A stretch of DNA of 64,000 nucleotides from Pseudomonas saxonica. GTDB lineage: Bacteria > Pseudomonadota > Gammaproteobacteria > Pseudomonadales > Pseudomonadaceae. The notes beneath the pieces were generated by a model. That model ran no database searches, was not told where the DNA came from, and saw only the letters and a list, made by a program, of their open reading frames with translations. Shown here piece by piece: positions 44,609-56,908 of this stretch. The first letter of the stretch is position 1. The number at the start of each line of letters is the position of its first letter. The DNA lies in contig NZ_VFIO01000001.1 in the NCBI RefSeq assembly GCF_007858365.1, positions 310,001 to 374,000 on the forward strand, given 5' to 3'. The position numbers and the translations under genes were made by a program.

Positions 44609-46393
44609 ATGACTACAGGCTCCGCTCTGTACATCCCGCCTTACAAGGCTGACGACCAAGATGTGGTCGTTGAATTGAATAACCGTTTTGGCCCTGAAGC
44701 ATTCACCGCTCAGGCCACGCGCACCGGCATGCCGGTGCTTTGGGTTGCCCGCGCCAAACTGGTCGAAGTGCTGACCTTCCTGCGCAACCTGCCAAAACCC
44801 TACGTCATGCTCTATGACTTGCACGGTGTGGACGAGCGTTTGCGCACCAAGCGTCAGGGCTTGCCATCGGGCGCAGACTTCACCGTCTTCTACCACCTGA
44901 TGTCGCTGGAACGTAACAGCGACGTAATGATCAAGGTGGCGCTGTCTGAAGGCGATCTGAGCCTGCCGACCGTGACCGGTATCTGGCCAAACGCCAACTG
45001 GTACGAGCGTGAAGTGTGGGACATGTTCGGTATCGACTTCAAAGGTCACCCGCACCTGTCGCGCATCATGATGCCGCCGACCTGGGAAGGTCACCCGCTG
45101 CGCAAGGACTTCCCGGCACGCGCCACTGAGTTCGATCCGTACAGCCTGAGCCTGGCCAAGATCCAGCTGGAAGAAGAAGCCGCACGCTTCAAGCCCGAAG
45201 ACTGGGGCATGAAACGCTCCGGTGATAACGAGGACTACATGTTCCTCAACCTGGGCCCGAACCACCCTTCGGCTCACGGTGCCTTCCGTATCATCCTGCA
45301 GCTCGATGGCGAAGAAATCGTCGACTGCGTGCCGGACATCGGTTACCACCACCGTGGTGCCGAAAAAATGGCTGAACGCCAGTCCTGGCACAGCTTCATC
45401 CCGTACACCGATCGTATTGATTACCTCGGCGGCGTGATGAACAACCTGCCCTATGTGCTTTCGGTCGAAAAACTGGCAGGCATCAAGGTGCCGGATCGGG
45501 TCGACACCATCCGCATCATGATGGCCGAGTTCTTCCGTATCACCAGCCACCTGCTGTTCCTGGGGACTTATATCCAGGACGTGGGCGCCATGACCCCGGT
45601 GTTCTTCACGTTCACCGACCGTCAGCGCGCTTACAAAGTGATCGAAGCCATTACCGGTTTCCGTCTGCACCCGGCCTGGTATCGCATCGGCGGCGTTGCC
45701 CACGATCTGCCGAACGGCTGGGAACGCCTGGTCAAAGAATTCATCGACTGGATGCCCAAGCGTCTGGACGAATACCAGAAAGCCGCTTTGGACAACAGCA
45801 TTCTGCGCGGTCGTACCATCGGCGTCGCTCAGTACAACACCAAAGAAGCCCTGGAATGGGGCGTCACCGGTGCTGGCCTGCGTTCGACCGGTTGTGACTT
45901 CGACCTGCGTAAAGCTCGCCCGTATTCCGGCTATGAGAACTTCGAGTTTGAAGTGCCACTGGCCGCCAATGGCGATGCCTACGACCGCTGCATCGTGCGT
46001 GTAGAAGAAATGCGCCAGAGCCTGAAGATCATCGAGCAGTGCATGCGCAACATGCCGGCAGGTCCGTACAAGGCGGATCACCCGCTGACCACGCCGCCGC
46101 CTAAAGAGCGCACGCTGCAACATATCGAGACCTTGATTACGCACTTCCTGCAAGTTTCGTGGGGCCCGGTGATGCCGGCCAACGAATCCTTCCAGATGAT
46201 CGAGGCGACCAAGGGCATCAACAGTTATTACCTGACGAGCGATGGCGGCACCATGAGCTACCGCACCCGGATTCGCACCCCAAGCTTCCCGCACCTGCAA
46301 CAGATCCCTTCGGTGATCAAAGGTGAAATGGTCGCGGACTTGATTGCGTACCTGGGTAGTATCGATTTCGTTATGGCCGACGTGGACCGCTAA
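44609..46393 (+). CDS. nuoCD: NADH-quinone oxidoreductase fused subunit C/D
   Basis: The 594-residue fusion joins the 30-kDa NuoC domain (about 1–185; ending [17 protein letters not shown]) to the 49-kDa NuoD domain. The fusion is the rule in Pseudomonas and enterobacteria. NuoD contributes the quinone-site His and Tyr region ([16 protein letters not shown] near residue 210) and couples N2 oxidation to the membrane arm. The ATG at 44609 ([12 protein letters not shown]) is chosen because family members begin there; an in-frame TTG eight codons earlier exists. Nuo E follows two bases later. Confidence 0.95.
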   Translation: MTTGSALYIPPYKADDQDVVVELNNRFGPEAFTAQATRTGMPVLWVARAKLVEVLTFLRNLPKPYVMLYDLHGVDERLRTKRQGLPSGADFTVFYHLMSLERNSDVMIKVALSEGDLSLPTVTGIWPNANWYEREVWDMFGIDFKGHPHLSRIMMPPTWEGHPLRKDFPARATEFDPYSLSLAKIQLEEEAARFKPEDWGMKRSGDNEDYMFLNLGPNHPSAHGAFRIILQLDGEEIVDCVPDIGYHHRGAEKMAERQSWHSFIPYTDRIDYLGGVMNNLPYVLSVEKLAGIKVPDRVDTIRIMMAEFFRITSHLLFLGTYIQDVGAMTPVFFTFTDRQRAYKVIEAITGFRLHPAWYRIGGVAHDLPNGWERLVKEFIDWMPKRLDEYQKAALDNSILRGRTIGVAQYNTKEALEWGVTGAGLRSTGCDFDLRKARPYSGYENFEFEVPLAANGDAYDRCIVRVEEMRQSLKIIEQCMRNMPAGPYKADHPLTTPPPKERTLQHIETLITHFLQVSWGPVMPANESFQMIEATKGINSYYLTSDGGTMSYRTRIRTPSFPHLQQIPSVIKGEMVADLIAYLGSIDFVMADVDR

Positions 46394-46395
46394 GC

Positions 46396-46893
46396 ATGAA
46401 CAGCACGCTTATCCAGACAGACCGTTTCGCCCTGAGCGAAACCGAGCGCTCGGCCATCGAGCACGAGATGCATCACTACGAAGACCCGCGCGCGGCGTCG
46501 ATCGAAGCCCTGAAGATCGTTCAGAAGGAACGCGGCTGGGTACCGGACGGTGCCGTCTACGCCATCGGCGAGTTGCTGGGCATTCCTGCCAGCGACGTCG
46601 AAGGCGTGGCTACGTTCTACAGCCAGATCTTCCGTCAGCCGGTTGGCCGTCACATCATCCGTGTGTGCGACAGCATGGTCTGCTACATCGGCGGCCACGA
46701 ATCGGTGGTTGGCGAGATCCAGAACAAACTGGGCATCGGCCTCGGTCAAACCACTGCCGACGGCCGCTTCACGCTGCTGCCGGTGTGCTGCCTGGGCAAC
46801 TGCGACAAAGCGCCGGCGTTGATGATCGACGACGACACATTCGGTGACGTGCAGCCTGCTGGCGTCGCTACGTTGCTGGAGGGCTACCCATGA
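46396..46893 (+). CDS. nuoE: NADH-quinone oxidoreductase subunit E
   Basis: The 165-residue thioredoxin-like subunit of the NADH-oxidising head holds [2Fe-2S] cluster N1a. Ligands are seen in [12 protein letters not shown] (two Cys) and [13 protein letters not shown]. It works with NuoF and NuoG in the dehydrogenase module. Its end overlaps the nuoF start by four bases (ATGA). Confidence 0.96.
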   Translation: MNSTLIQTDRFALSETERSAIEHEMHHYEDPRAASIEALKIVQKERGWVPDGAVYAIGELLGIPASDVEGVATFYSQIFRQPVGRHIIRVCDSMVCYIGGHESVVGEIQNKLGIGLGQTTADGRFTLLPVCCLGNCDKAPALMIDDDTFGDVQPAGVATLLEGYP

Positions 46894-48245
46894 CCCTGAC
46901 TTCCTTCGGCCCAGCCAACCTGATCAAGCGTTCGGCTGAAACTCACCCGCTGACCTGGCGTCTGCGTGATGACGGCGAGCCGGTATGGCTTGACGAATAT
47001 CAGGCAAAAGACGGCTACGCCGCTGCGCGCAAGGCGTTCGCCGACATGGCTCAGGACGACATCGTCCAGACCGTGAAAGACGCGGGCCTCAAAGGTCGCG
47101 GCGGTGCAGGCTTCCCCACGGGCGTGAAGTGGGGCCTGATGCCTAAAGACGAGTCCATGAACATCCGTTACCTGCTGTGTAACGCCGATGAAATGGAACC
47201 CAACACCTGGAAAGACCGGATGCTGATGGAGCAACTGCCCCATCTGCTGATCGAAGGCATGTTGATCAGTGCCCGCGCACTGAAAACCTACCGCGGTTAT
47301 ATCTTCCTGCGTGGCGAATACACCACTGCCGCAGTGCACCTGCGCCGCGCCGTGGAAGAAGCCAAGGCCGCCGGCCTGCTGGGCAAGAACATTCTGGGCT
47401 CGGGCTTTGACTTCGAACTGTTCGTGCACACCGGTGCCGGGCGTTACATCTGCGGTGAAGAAACCGCACTGATCAACTCCCTCGAAGGCCGTCGCGCCAA
47501 CCCGCGCTCCAAGCCGCCGTTTCCGGCCGCTGTGGGCGTATGGGGCAAACCGACCTGCGTGAACAACGTTGAAACCCTGTGCAACGTCCCGGCCATCATT
47601 GGCAACGGCGTTGACTGGTACAAATCCCTGGCCCGCGAAGGCAGCGAAGACCACGGCACCAAGCTGATGGGCTTCTCCGGCAAAGTGAAGAACCCTGGCC
47701 TGTGGGAACTGCCTTTCGGCGTGACCGCTCGCGAGCTGTTCGAAGACTACGCTGGCGGTATGCGCGACGGCTTCAAGCTTAAATGCTGGCAGCCTGGCGG
47801 TGCCGGTACAGGTTTCCTGCTGCCAGAGCACCTGGACGCGCAAATGTACGCCGGAGGTATCGCCAAGGTCGGAACCCGTATGGGGACAGGCTTGGCGATG
47901 GCCGTCGACGACAGCGTCAATATGGTGTCGTTGCTGCGCAACATGGAACAGTTCTTCGCCCGTGAATCGTGCGGTTTCTGCACCCCTTGCCGTGATGGAT
48001 TGCCGTGGAGCGTCAAGCTGCTGATGGCCATTGAAAACGGTGAAGGTCAGCCTGGTGACATCGAGACCCTGCTGGGTCTGGTCGGTTTCCTCGGCCCGGG
48101 CAAGACGTTCTGTGCTCACGCACCGGGTGCCGTTGAGCCGTTGGGCAGCGCGATCAAATACTTCCGTCCAGAGTTCGAAGCCGGTATTGCGCAAGCAAAA
48201 CCGGGCGTTCCACCTCTGGCACGCCCGATTGTTATCGGTGCATAA
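46890..48245 (+). CDS. nuoF: NADH-quinone oxidoreductase subunit F
   Basis: The 451-residue flavoprotein subunit binds NADH and FMN and carries [4Fe-4S] cluster N3. The glycine-rich [15 protein letters not shown] binds the dinucleotides near residue 70. The cluster ligands are in [12 protein letters not shown] near 355, with the fourth Cys in [11 protein letters not shown]. Translation starts within nuoE. A 132-base gap with a hairpin follows before nuoG. Confidence 0.96.
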   Translation: MTLTSFGPANLIKRSAETHPLTWRLRDDGEPVWLDEYQAKDGYAAARKAFADMAQDDIVQTVKDAGLKGRGGAGFPTGVKWGLMPKDESMNIRYLLCNADEMEPNTWKDRMLMEQLPHLLIEGMLISARALKTYRGYIFLRGEYTTAAVHLRRAVEEAKAAGLLGKNILGSGFDFELFVHTGAGRYICGEETALINSLEGRRANPRSKPPFPAAVGVWGKPTCVNNVETLCNVPAIIGNGVDWYKSLAREGSEDHGTKLMGFSGKVKNPGLWELPFGVTARELFEDYAGGMRDGFKLKCWQPGGAGTGFLLPEHLDAQMYAGGIAKVGTRMGTGLAMAVDDSVNMVSLLRNMEQFFARESCGFCTPCRDGLPWSVKLLMAIENGEGQPGDIETLLGLVGFLGPGKTFCAHAPGAVEPLGSAIKYFRPEFEAGIAQAKPGVPPLARPIVIGA

Positions 48246-48255
48246 CGCTCTGAAT

Positions 48256-48277
48256 GAGGGTGGTCCGTGCCGCCCTC
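48256..48277 (+). other. Intercistronic hairpin between nuoF and nuoG
   Basis: GAGGGTGG, TCCGTG loop, CCGCCCTC: an eight-pair stem with one G·U in RNA, ten bases after the nuoF stop. No T-run follows, so it is not a classical terminator. It lies in the only long gap (132 bases) inside the operon other than the 75-base nuoB–CD gap. Confidence 0.5.
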
Positions 48278-48377
48278 TGATCGTTCGATAACGCCGTAAG
48301 GCTGGGTTGCTTCGAACGCATAACAAGATTCCATTAGCCACGCCCGCTGACACCGGGCCAACGAAGAACTTTGAACC

Positions 48378-51092
48378 ATGGCCACTATCCACGTAGACGG
48401 CAAAGAGCTCGAAGTCGATGGGGCAGACAACCTGTTACAGGCGTGTCTGTCGCTAGGCCTCGATATTCCGTATTTCTGCTGGCACCCTGCCTTGGGCAGC
48501 GTTGGCGCGTGCCGCCAATGTGCAGTCAAGCAGTACACCGACGAAAACGACACCCGTGGTCGTATCGTCATGTCGTGCATGACCCCGGCCACCGACGGTA
48601 GCTGGATCTCCATCGAAGACGAAGAAGCGAAAGTCTTTCGCGCCAGCGTCGTCGAGTGGCTGATGACCAACCACCCGCACGACTGCCCTGTGTGCGAAGA
48701 AGGCGGTCACTGCCACCTGCAAGACATGACCGTGATGACCGGTCACAACGAGCGCCGTTATCGCTTCACCAAGCGTACTCACCAGAACCAGGAACTCGGC
48801 CCGTTCATTTCCCACGAAATGAACCGCTGCATTGCCTGCTATCGCTGTGTGCGTTTCTATAAAGACTACGCGGGTGGTACTGACCTGGGCGTATTCGGTG
48901 CCCATGACAACGTGTACTTCGGTCGCGTTGAAGACGGCGTGCTCGAAAGCGAATTCTCGGGCAACCTCACCGAAGTGTGCCCGACCGGCGTGTTCACCGA
49001 CAAAACCCACTCCGAGCGTTACAACCGCAAGTGGGACATGCAGTTTGCACCGAGCATCTGCCACGGCTGCTCCAGCGGCTGCAACATCAGCCCCGGTGAG
49101 CGTTACGGTGAGCTGCGTCGCATCGAAAACCGCTTTAACGGTTCGGTTAACCAGTACTTCCTGTGTGACCGCGGCCGCTTTGGTTATGGCTACGTCAACC
49201 GTACCGACCGCCCACGTCAGCCATTGTTGGCCGACGGCAAGAAATTAAGCGTCGACGCCGCACTGGATAAAGCCGCCGATCTATTGCGCGGTCGCAATAT
49301 TGTCGGTATCGGTTCGCCCCGTGCCAGCCTTGAAAGCAACTACGCGTTGCGCGAGCTGGTCGGCGCCGAACACTTCTACTCGGGCATTGAAGCCGGTGAG
49401 CTGGAGCGCATCCGCCTGGTGCTGCAAGTGCTCAAAGACAGCCCGCTGCCCGTGCCGAACATGCGCGAGATCGAAGATCACGACGCCATCTTCGTACTGG
49501 GTGAAGACCTGACTCAGACCGCCGCCCGTATGGCGCTGTCGCTGCGTCAATCGGTCAAGGGCAAAGCCGAAGAAATGGCCGACGCCATGCGCGTTCAGCC
49601 TTGGCTTGACGCCGCGGTGAAAAACATTGGCCAGCACGCGCTGAACCCACTGTTTATCGCCAGCCTGGCTGAAACCAAGCTCGACGACGTTGCCGAAGAA
49701 TGCGTCCACGCCGCACCAGACGATCTGGCCCGCATCGGTTTCGCTGTGGCCCACGCCATCGACGCCAGCGCGCCTGCCGTAGCCGGTCTGGACGCTGAAG
49801 CCCTGGAGCTGGCCAAACGCATCGCTGACGCCCTGCTCGCCGCCAAACGCCCATTGATCATTGCCGGTACTTCACTGGGCTCCAAAGCCCTGATCGAAGC
49901 CGCAGGCAATATCGCCAAGGCGCTGCACCTGCGTGAGAAAGCCGGCTCTATCAGCCTGGTCGTGCCGGAAGCTAACAGCTTGGGTCTGGCCATGCTCGGC
50001 GGCGAATCGGTAGACGCTGCCCTGCAAGCAGTGATTGACGGCAACGCCGACGCCATCGTGGTACTGGAAAACGATCTGTTTACCCGGGTTGATGCAGTCA
50101 AGGTCAATGCTGCACTGGATGCCGCCAAAGTGGTGATCGTTGCCGATCATCAGAAAACTGCAACCACCGACCGTGCCGATCTGGTGCTGCCGGCCGCAAG
50201 CTTCGCCGAAGGCGACGGTACGCTGGTCAGCCAGGAAGGCCGCGCCCAGCGCTTCTTCCAGGTGTTTGAACCTCGCTACCTGGATTCGAGCATCCTGATC
50301 CACGAAGGCTGGCGCTGGTTGCACGCCTTGCGCAGCACCCTGCTGAACAAGCCGGTTGACTGGACCCTGCTCGATCACGTCACGCAACAAACAGCGGCAA
50401 GCACACCGGAACTGGCGGGCATCATTGATGCAGCACCGTCGGCGGCATTCCGCATCAAAGGCTTGAAACTGGCTCGCGAACCACTGCGTTACAGTGGCCG
50501 TACGGCCATGCGCGCCAATATCAGCGTGCACGAACCGCGTACCCCACAAGACCCGGACACCGCGTTCGCGTTCTCGATGGAAGGCTACTCGGGCTCCGTC
50601 GAACCACGTCAACAAGTGCCGTTCGCCTGGTCGCCGGGCTGGAACTCGCCACAAGCGTGGAACAAGTTCCAGGACGAAGTCGGTGGGCACATCCGCGCGG
50701 GCGATCCGGGCATTCGCCTGATCGAAAGCAAAGGTGATTCGCTGAACTGGTTTGCCAACATTCCGGGCGCCTTCAACCCGGCCCGTGGCACCTGGCAAGT
50801 CGTTCCGTTCTACCACCTGCTGGGCAGCGAAGAGAACTCCTCGAAAGCCGCGCCGGTACAAGAACGTATTCCAGCGGCCTATATTGCGCTGGCCAAGTCC
50901 GAAGCCGACCGCTTGGGCGTCAATGATGGCGCACTGCTCAGTTTGAACGTTGCCGGTGTGACCCTGCGTCTGCCGCTGCGTATCAATGAAGAGCTGGGTG
51001 CAGGTTTGGTGGCATTGCCCGCTGGTTTGCCGGGCATTCCACCAGCGATCTTTGGCCTTACCGTTGACGGTTTGCAGGAGGCAGCCCAATGA
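48378..51092 (+). CDS. nuoG: NADH-quinone oxidoreductase subunit G
   Basis: The 904-residue subunit is the largest of complex I. The N-terminal [2Fe-2S] domain has [31 protein letters not shown] and [12 protein letters not shown] hold further clusters. HGCSSGCNI with [11 protein letters not shown] provides the N7-type ligands. The rest is a molybdopterin-oxidoreductase-like fold without cofactor. Its end overlaps nuoH by four bases. Confidence 0.96.
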   Translation: MATIHVDGKELEVDGADNLLQACLSLGLDIPYFCWHPALGSVGACRQCAVKQYTDENDTRGRIVMSCMTPATDGSWISIEDEEAKVFRASVVEWLMTNHPHDCPVCEEGGHCHLQDMTVMTGHNERRYRFTKRTHQNQELGPFISHEMNRCIACYRCVRFYKDYAGGTDLGVFGAHDNVYFGRVEDGVLESEFSGNLTEVCPTGVFTDKTHSERYNRKWDMQFAPSICHGCSSGCNISPGERYGELRRIENRFNGSVNQYFLCDRGRFGYGYVNRTDRPRQPLLADGKKLSVDAALDKAADLLRGRNIVGIGSPRASLESNYALRELVGAEHFYSGIEAGELERIRLVLQVLKDSPLPVPNMREIEDHDAIFVLGEDLTQTAARMALSLRQSVKGKAEEMADAMRVQPWLDAAVKNIGQHALNPLFIASLAETKLDDVAEECVHAAPDDLARIGFAVAHAIDASAPAVAGLDAEALELAKRIADALLAAKRPLIIAGTSLGSKALIEAAGNIAKALHLREKAGSISLVVPEANSLGLAMLGGESVDAALQAVIDGNADAIVVLENDLFTRVDAVKVNAALDAAKVVIVADHQKTATTDRADLVLPAASFAEGDGTLVSQEGRAQRFFQVFEPRYLDSSILIHEGWRWLHALRSTLLNKPVDWTLLDHVTQQTAASTPELAGIIDAAPSAAFRIKGLKLAREPLRYSGRTAMRANISVHEPRTPQDPDTAFAFSMEGYSGSVEPRQQVPFAWSPGWNSPQAWNKFQDEVGGHIRAGDPGIRLIESKGDSLNWFANIPGAFNPARGTWQVVPFYHLLGSEENSSKAAPVQERIPAAYIALAKSEADRLGVNDGALLSLNVAGVTLRLPLRINEELGAGLVALPAGLPGIPPAIFGLTVDGLQEAAQ

Positions 51093-52096
51093 CCTGGTTC
51101 ACGCCTGAAGTGATCGACGTGATTATCTCGGTGGTGCAAGCCGTGGTGATTCTGCTCGCCGTGGTGGTCTGCGGCGCACTGCTCAGCTGGGTAGAGCGTC
51201 GCCTGCTGGCCTTGTGGCAAGACCGTTACGGTCCGAACCGCGTCGGCCCGTTTGGCGCGTTCCAGATTGCCGCTGACATGATCAAGATGTTCTTCAAGGA
51301 AGACTGGACACCGCCGTTTGCCGACAAGGTGATCTTCACCTTGGCACCCGTGGTGGCCATGAGCGCCTTGCTGATCTCCTTTGCGATTATCCCGATCACC
51401 CCGACCTGGGGCGTTGCGGATCTGAACATCGGCATCCTGTTCTTCTTCGCCATGGCCGGTCTGTCGGTCTACGCGGTGCTCTTCGCCGGCTGGTCGAGCA
51501 ACAACAAGTTTGCCCTGCTGGGCGCCTTGCGCGCCTCGGCGCAGACCGTGTCCTATGAAGTATTCATGGGCCTGTCGCTGATGGGCATCGTGGTACAGGT
51601 TGGCTCGTTCAACATGCGCGACATCGTTGAATACCAGGCACAGAACCTGTGGTTCATCATTCCGCAGATCTTCGGTTTCCTGACCTTCTTCATCGCCGGC
51701 GTGGCCGTGACTCACCGTCACCCCTTCGACCAGCCTGAAGCCGAGCAGGAACTGGCCGATGGTTACCACATTGAATACGCCGGCATGAAATGGGGCATGT
51801 TCTTCGTCGGTGAGTACATCGGGATCGTGTTGATCTCGGCGTTGCTGGTGACTTTGTTCTTCGGTGGTTGGCACGGTCCTTTCGGGCTGCTGCCACAGAT
51901 TCCGTTTATCTGGTTCGCCCTGAAGACCGCGTTTTTCATCATGATCTTTATCCTGTTGCGCGCCTCCATTCCGCGCCCTCGGTATGACCAAGTGATGGAC
52001 TTCAGCTGGAAGTTCTGCCTGCCGCTGACCCTGATCAATTTGCTGGTGACCGCCGCAATCGTGTTGTTGAACACGCCTGCCGGCGCGGTTCAGTGA
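51089..52096 (+). CDS. nuoH: NADH-quinone oxidoreductase subunit H
   Basis: The 335-residue membrane subunit with eight or nine helices forms the quinone chamber and the start of the proton path. Conserved loops are [26 protein letters not shown] sequence near residue 50 and [20 protein letters not shown] near 210, rich in the acidic residues linked to coupling. It starts inside the nuoG end, so the two are coupled. Confidence 0.96.
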   Translation: MTWFTPEVIDVIISVVQAVVILLAVVVCGALLSWVERRLLALWQDRYGPNRVGPFGAFQIAADMIKMFFKEDWTPPFADKVIFTLAPVVAMSALLISFAIIPITPTWGVADLNIGILFFFAMAGLSVYAVLFAGWSSNNKFALLGALRASAQTVSYEVFMGLSLMGIVVQVGSFNMRDIVEYQAQNLWFIIPQIFGFLTFFIAGVAVTHRHPFDQPEAEQELADGYHIEYAGMKWGMFFVGEYIGIVLISALLVTLFFGGWHGPFGLLPQIPFIWFALKTAFFIMIFILLRASIPRPRYDQVMDFSWKFCLPLTLINLLVTAAIVLLNTPAGAVQ

Positions 52097-52108
52097 GGAT
52101 AGAGACCC

Positions 52109-52657
52109 ATGTTCAAGTACTTGTTTGACATCGTGCATGGCACCTACACCCAGCTTCGCAGCTTGGTGATGGTGTTTAGCCACTCCTTCCGCAAGCGTGA
52201 CACGTTGCAATACCCGGAAGAGCCGGTCTACCTGCCACCGCGTTACCGTGGCCGGATTGTCCTGACCCGCGACCCTGACGGCGAAGAGCGTTGTGTAGCT
52301 TGCAACCTGTGCGCCGTGGCCTGCCCGGTAGGCTGCATCTCGCTGCAAAAAGCCGAAACTGAAGATGGCCGTTGGTACCCGGAGTTTTTCCGCATCAACT
52401 TCTCACGCTGCATTTTTTGCGGTCTGTGTGAGGAAGCCTGCCCGACCACCGCAATCCAGCTGACACCGGATTTCGAAATGGCCGAGTTCAAACGTCAGGA
52501 CCTGGTGTACGAGAAAGAAGATCTGCTGATCTCCGGCCCCGGTAAGAACCCTGATTACAACTTCTATCGTGTTGCAGGTATGGCCGTTGAAGGCAAGCCG
52601 AAAGGCGCTGCCCAGAATGAAGCCGAGCCGATCAACGTGAAGAGCTTGCTGCCTTAA
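52109..52657 (+). CDS. nuoI: NADH-quinone oxidoreductase subunit I
   Basis: The 182-residue ferredoxin-like subunit passes electrons through clusters N6a and N6b. Two [4Fe-4S] motifs are visible: [16 protein letters not shown] and [16 protein letters not shown]. The short N-terminal helix lies on the membrane arm near NuoH. It starts 12 bases after nuoH. Confidence 0.97.
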   Translation: MFKYLFDIVHGTYTQLRSLVMVFSHSFRKRDTLQYPEEPVYLPPRYRGRIVLTRDPDGEERCVACNLCAVACPVGCISLQKAETEDGRWYPEFFRINFSRCIFCGLCEEACPTTAIQLTPDFEMAEFKRQDLVYEKEDLLISGPGKNPDYNFYRVAGMAVEGKPKGAAQNEAEPINVKSLLP

Positions 52658-52666
52658 GGAAGAACG

Positions 52667-53170
52667 ATGGAATTCGCTTTCTATTTCGCATCGGGTGTCG
52701 CTGTCGTGTCCACGCTACGCGTGATCACCAACACCAACCCTGTGCATGCCCTGCTCTACCTGATTATTTCGCTGATTGCCGTGGCGATGACCTTCTTCAG
52801 CCTCGGCGCACCCTTTGCCGGTGTGCTCGAAGTGATCGCTTACGCTGGCGCCATCATGGTGCTGTTTGTGTTCGTGGTGATGATGCTCAACCAAGGCCCG
52901 GCCTCGGTGACGCAAGAACGCCACTGGCTCAAGCCCGGCATCTGGATCGGGCCGAGTATTTTGTCTGCGATTCTGCTGGCCGAACTGCTGTACGTGCTTT
53001 TCGCACAACAGAGCGGCGTGGCAATCGGTCAAACCACCATTGATGCAAAAGCCGTGGGCATCAGCCTGTTCGGCCCGTATCTGCTGGTGGTCGAACTCGC
53101 CTCGATGCTGTTGCTTGCCGCAGCGGTGACGGCGTTCCATTTGGGCCGTAACGAGGCGAAGGAGCAATAA
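52667..53170 (+). CDS. nuoJ: NADH-quinone oxidoreductase subunit J
   Basis: The 167-residue hydrophobic subunit has five predicted helices. The conserved third-helix segment [20 protein letters not shown], which contains the pi-bulge implicated in coupling, is intact. It follows nuoI after nine bases, with AAGGAAG as ribosome binding site. Confidence 0.96.
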   Translation: MEFAFYFASGVAVVSTLRVITNTNPVHALLYLIISLIAVAMTFFSLGAPFAGVLEVIAYAGAIMVLFVFVVMMLNQGPASVTQERHWLKPGIWIGPSILSAILLAELLYVLFAQQSGVAIGQTTIDAKAVGISLFGPYLLVVELASMLLLAAAVTAFHLGRNEAKEQ

Positions 53171-53171
53171 C

Positions 53172-53480
53172 ATGCCAGCAATACCACTCGAACACGGTCT
53201 GGCGGTTGCCGGCATCCTGTTCTGCCTCGGTCTGGTTGGACTGATGGTTCGCCGTAATATTCTCTTCGTGTTGATGAGCCTGGAAATCATGATGAACGCT
53301 GCAGCGCTGGCGTTCATTGTGGCCGGTGCACGCTGGGCGCAGCCGGATGGACAGGTCATGTTCATTCTGGTGATCACCCTGGCAGCCGCCGAGGCCAGTA
53401 TTGGCCTGGCGATCCTGTTGCAGCTGTATCGCCGCTTCCACACGCTTGATATCGATGCTGCCAGTGAGATGCGCGGATGA
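53172..53480 (+). CDS. nuoK: NADH-quinone oxidoreductase subunit K
   Basis: The 102-residue, three-helix antiporter-like subunit corresponds to MrpC. The two membrane glutamates needed for proton transfer can be seen in [11 protein letters not shown] and [12 protein letters not shown]. It overlaps nuoL by four bases. Confidence 0.97.
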   Translation: MPAIPLEHGLAVAGILFCLGLVGLMVRRNILFVLMSLEIMMNAAALAFIVAGARWAQPDGQVMFILVITLAAAEASIGLAILLQLYRRFHTLDIDAASEMRG

Positions 53481-55330
53481 ACCTACTCTTTCTGACTTTC
53501 GTATTCCCCCTGATCGGCTTTTTGTTGCTGTCGTTCTCCCGTGGACGCTTCAGCGAAAACCTCTCGGCCCTGATCGGCGTCGGCTCCATTGGCCTGTCGG
53601 CTATTGTGGCCGCGTACGTCATCTGGCAATTCAATGTGGCACCGCCAGCAGGCGGCCAGTACACCCAAGTGCTGTGGCAATGGATGGCGGTAGGCGGCTT
53701 CAATGCCAACTTCGCCCTGCATCTGGATGGCCTGTCGGTGACCATGCTCGGTGTGGTGGTCGGCGTCGGCTTCCTGATCCACATGTTTGCCTCTTGGTAC
53801 ATGCGCGGTGAAGTCGGCTACTCGCGCTTCTTCGCCTACACCAACCTGTTTATCGCCAGCATGCTGTTCCTGATCCTGGCCGATAACCTGTTGTTCGTGT
53901 ACTTCGGCTGGGAAGGTGTAGGCCTGTGCTCGTACCTGTTGATCGGTTTCTACTACAGCAACCGCAACAACGGTAACGCAGCACTGAAAGCCTTTATCGT
54001 GACCCGCATCGGTGACGTATTTCTGGCCATCGGCCTGTTCATCCTGTTCCAGCAACTGGGCACGCTGAACATTCAACAGCTGCTGGTGCTGGCGCCGCAG
54101 AAGTTTCAGGCCGGTGATTTCTGGATCGTGCTGGCAACCCTGATGCTACTGGGCGGTGCAGTTGGTAAATCGGCTCAACTGCCCCTGCAAACCTGGCTGG
54201 CTGATGCGATGGCAGGCCCTACCCCGGTGTCGGCACTGATTCACGCCGCAACCATGGTAACCGCCGGTGTCTACCTGATTGCCCGTACCCACGGTCTGTT
54301 CACCCTGGCACCTGAAGTGCTGCACCTGGTGGGCATCGTCGGCGGTGTCACGCTGGTACTGGCCGGTTTTGCCGCACTGGTGCAAACCGACATCAAACGT
54401 ATCCTCGCCTACTCGACCATGAGCCAGATCGGCTACATGTTCCTGGCGCTGGGTGTGGGTGCATGGGACGGAGCCATTTTCCACCTGATGACCCACGCCT
54501 TCTTCAAGGCCCTGCTGTTCCTTGCCTCCGGTGCGGTGATTGTTGCCTGCCACCACGAGCAGAACATCTTCAAGATGGGCGGCCTGTGGAAGAAACTGCC
54601 ATTGGCCTACGCCAGCTTTATCGTCGGCGGCGCGGCGCTGTCTGCCCTGCCATTGCTGACAGCAGGTTTCTACTCCAAGGACGAAATTCTTTGGGAAGCC
54701 TTCGCCAGCGGCAACACCGAACTGTTGTACGCGGGCCTTGTCGGCGCGTTCATGACCTCGCTGTACACCTTCCGCCTGATCTTCATCACCTTCCACGGTG
54801 AAGCCAAGACTGAAGCGCACCCGGGTCACGGCGTTACCTACTGGCTGCCACTGAGCGTGCTGATTGTCCTGTCGACCTTTATCGGCGCCATGATCACACC
54901 ACCCTTGGCGGGCGTATTGCCACAAAGCGTGGGCCATGCCGGCGGCGAAGCACAGCACAGCCTGGAAATCGCCTCGGGTGCCATTGCGCTGGCCGGTATC
55001 CTGCTGGCAGGCCTGCTGTATCTGGGCAAACGCCGCTTCGTGAACGCCGTCGCCAACAGCGGCATCGGCCGCTTCCTCACGGCCTGGTGGTTCGCCGCAT
55101 GGGGCTTCGACTGGCTGTACGACAAACTGTTCGTCAAACCGTATCTGTTGATCTGCCGTGTACTGCGTAAAGACCCTCTGGATCAGACCATCGGTTTGAT
55201 ACCCAAAGTGGCCAAGGCCGGGCATAACGCCCTGAGCCGCAGCGAAACCGGTCAACTGCGTTGGTACGCTGCTTCCATGGCCGCCGGTGCTGTACTGGTC
55301 ATGGGCGCCATCGTACTGGTAGCGGTCTGA
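53477..55330 (+). CDS. nuoL: NADH-quinone oxidoreductase subunit L
   Basis: The 617-residue antiporter-like proton channel lies at the far end of the membrane arm. The core helices include [20 protein letters not shown] (key Glu), [20 protein letters not shown] (key Lys) and [18 protein letters not shown]. The long lateral helix follows in the C-terminal part, with [17 protein letters not shown]. Length is normal. It is separated from nuoM by 38 bases. Confidence 0.96.
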   Translation: MNLLFLTFVFPLIGFLLLSFSRGRFSENLSALIGVGSIGLSAIVAAYVIWQFNVAPPAGGQYTQVLWQWMAVGGFNANFALHLDGLSVTMLGVVVGVGFLIHMFASWYMRGEVGYSRFFAYTNLFIASMLFLILADNLLFVYFGWEGVGLCSYLLIGFYYSNRNNGNAALKAFIVTRIGDVFLAIGLFILFQQLGTLNIQQLLVLAPQKFQAGDFWIVLATLMLLGGAVGKSAQLPLQTWLADAMAGPTPVSALIHAATMVTAGVYLIARTHGLFTLAPEVLHLVGIVGGVTLVLAGFAALVQTDIKRILAYSTMSQIGYMFLALGVGAWDGAIFHLMTHAFFKALLFLASGAVIVACHHEQNIFKMGGLWKKLPLAYASFIVGGAALSALPLLTAGFYSKDEILWEAFASGNTELLYAGLVGAFMTSLYTFRLIFITFHGEAKTEAHPGHGVTYWLPLSVLIVLSTFIGAMITPPLAGVLPQSVGHAGGEAQHSLEIASGAIALAGILLAGLLYLGKRRFVNAVANSGIGRFLTAWWFAAWGFDWLYDKLFVKPYLLICRVLRKDPLDQTIGLIPKVAKAGHNALSRSETGQLRWYAASMAAGAVLVMGAIVLVAV

Positions 55331-55368
55331 TATGAACCTTCGACATTGCGAAAGGAATTGAGCCCGTC

Positions 55369-56901
55369 ATGATTCTGCCTTGGCTAATCCTGATCCCCTT
55401 TATCGGCGGCCTGCTGTGCTGGCTGGGTGAGCGCTTCGGCCCTACCCTGCCACGCTGGATTGCGTTGCTGACCATGTCCCTCGAACTTGCCCTTGGCCTT
55501 TGGCTATGGGCGCACGGGGATTACCATCTGGCGCCGAACCCCGGCGCCGATCCGGCCTGGGCACTTGAGTTCAAGCACGTCTGGATTGAGCGCTTTGGCA
55601 TCAGTGTGCACCTGGCGCTGGACGGCCTGTCGCTGCTGATGATCCTGCTCACCGGCTTGCTGGGTGTGCTGTCGGTCTTGTGTTCCTGGAAAGAAATTCA
55701 GCGTCACGTGGGTTTCTTCCACCTGAACCTGATGTGGATCCTGGGCGGCGTGGTTGGCGTGTTCCTCGCCATCGACCTGTTCATGTTCTTCTTCTTCTGG
55801 GAAATGATGCTGGTGCCGATGTACTTCCTCATCGCGCTCTGGGGTCACAGCTCGTCGGACGGCAAAAAAACGCGTATCTACGCCGCGACCAAGTTCTTCA
55901 TCTTCACTCAGGCATCCGGCCTGATCATGCTGGTGGCGATCCTCGGTCTGGTGCTGGTGCACTTCAATGACACCGGCGTGCTGACATTCAGCTATGCCGA
56001 GTTGCTGAAAACCAAGATGTCGCTCACTACCGAGTACATCCTGATGCTCGGCTTCTTCATTGCCTTTGCCGTGAAGCTGCCGGTCGTACCTTTCCATTCG
56101 TGGTTGCCTGACGCTCACGCCCAGGCACCGACCGCGGGTTCGGTCGATCTGGCCGGTATCCTGTTGAAAACCGCTGCCTATGGTCTGCTGCGTTTCGCCC
56201 TGCCGTTGTTCCCGAATGCCTCGGCCGAGTTTGCGCCGATTGCCATGACCCTGGGTCTGATCGGGATTTTCTACGGCGCGTTCCTGGCCTTCGCCCAAAC
56301 CGATATCAAGCGTCTGATCGCGTTCTCCAGCGTTTCGCACATGGGCTTCGTCCTGATCGGCATCTACTCCGGTAGCCTGCTGGCCTTGCAAGGGGCCGTT
56401 ATCCAGATGCTCGCTCACGGTGTTTCGGCTGCCGCGCTGTTTATCCTCAGCGGCCAGTTGTACGAGCGCTTGCATACCCGTGACATGCGTGAAATGGGCG
56501 GCTTGTGGTCGAAGATTGCTTACCTGCCAGCCATTAGCCTGTTCTTCGCCGCCGCATCACTGGGCTTGCCGGGTACCGGTAACTTCGTGGGTGAGTTCCT
56601 GATTCTGATGGGCTCGTTTGCCAGCTTCCCTTGGGTCACGGCGATTGCAACAACCGGCCTGGTATTTGGTTCGGTCTACTCGCTGATCATGATTCACCGT
56701 GCCTACTTTGGCCCGTCCAAGTCCGACGCAGTACTGGCCGGCATGGATGCACGTGAACTGATCATGGTGCTCGGTCTGGCGGTACTGCTGATTTTCATCG
56801 GCGTGTACCCACAACCGTTCCTCGATACTTCGGCTGCCACTATGAATGGCGTGCAGCAATGGATCGGCACCGCCTTCACTCAACTCGCTTCGGCCCGGTA
56901 A
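55369..56901 (+). CDS. nuoM: NADH-quinone oxidoreductase subunit M
   Basis: The 510-residue, 14-helix antiporter-like subunit has [20 protein letters not shown] with the key Glu, and [20 protein letters not shown] with the channel Lys. It forms one of the three proton channels with NuoL and NuoN. The start ATTCTGCCTTGG region follows AAAGGAATTGAGC. Confidence 0.96.
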   Translation: MILPWLILIPFIGGLLCWLGERFGPTLPRWIALLTMSLELALGLWLWAHGDYHLAPNPGADPAWALEFKHVWIERFGISVHLALDGLSLLMILLTGLLGVLSVLCSWKEIQRHVGFFHLNLMWILGGVVGVFLAIDLFMFFFFWEMMLVPMYFLIALWGHSSSDGKKTRIYAATKFFIFTQASGLIMLVAILGLVLVHFNDTGVLTFSYAELLKTKMSLTTEYILMLGFFIAFAVKLPVVPFHSWLPDAHAQAPTAGSVDLAGILLKTAAYGLLRFALPLFPNASAEFAPIAMTLGLIGIFYGAFLAFAQTDIKRLIAFSSVSHMGFVLIGIYSGSLLALQGAVIQMLAHGVSAAALFILSGQLYERLHTRDMREMGGLWSKIAYLPAISLFFAAASLGLPGTGNFVGEFLILMGSFASFPWVTAIATTGLVFGSVYSLIMIHRAYFGPSKSDAVLAGMDARELIMVLGLAVLLIFIGVYPQPFLDTSAATMNGVQQWIGTAFTQLASAR

Positions 56902-56908
56902 GAGCGCT

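Noticed and set aside
44573..46300. A 575-codon frame antisense to nuoCD, with similar long frames opposite nuoF and nuoG
   Set aside because: These are mirror frames of conserved nuo genes on the other strand, typical of biased coding sequence.
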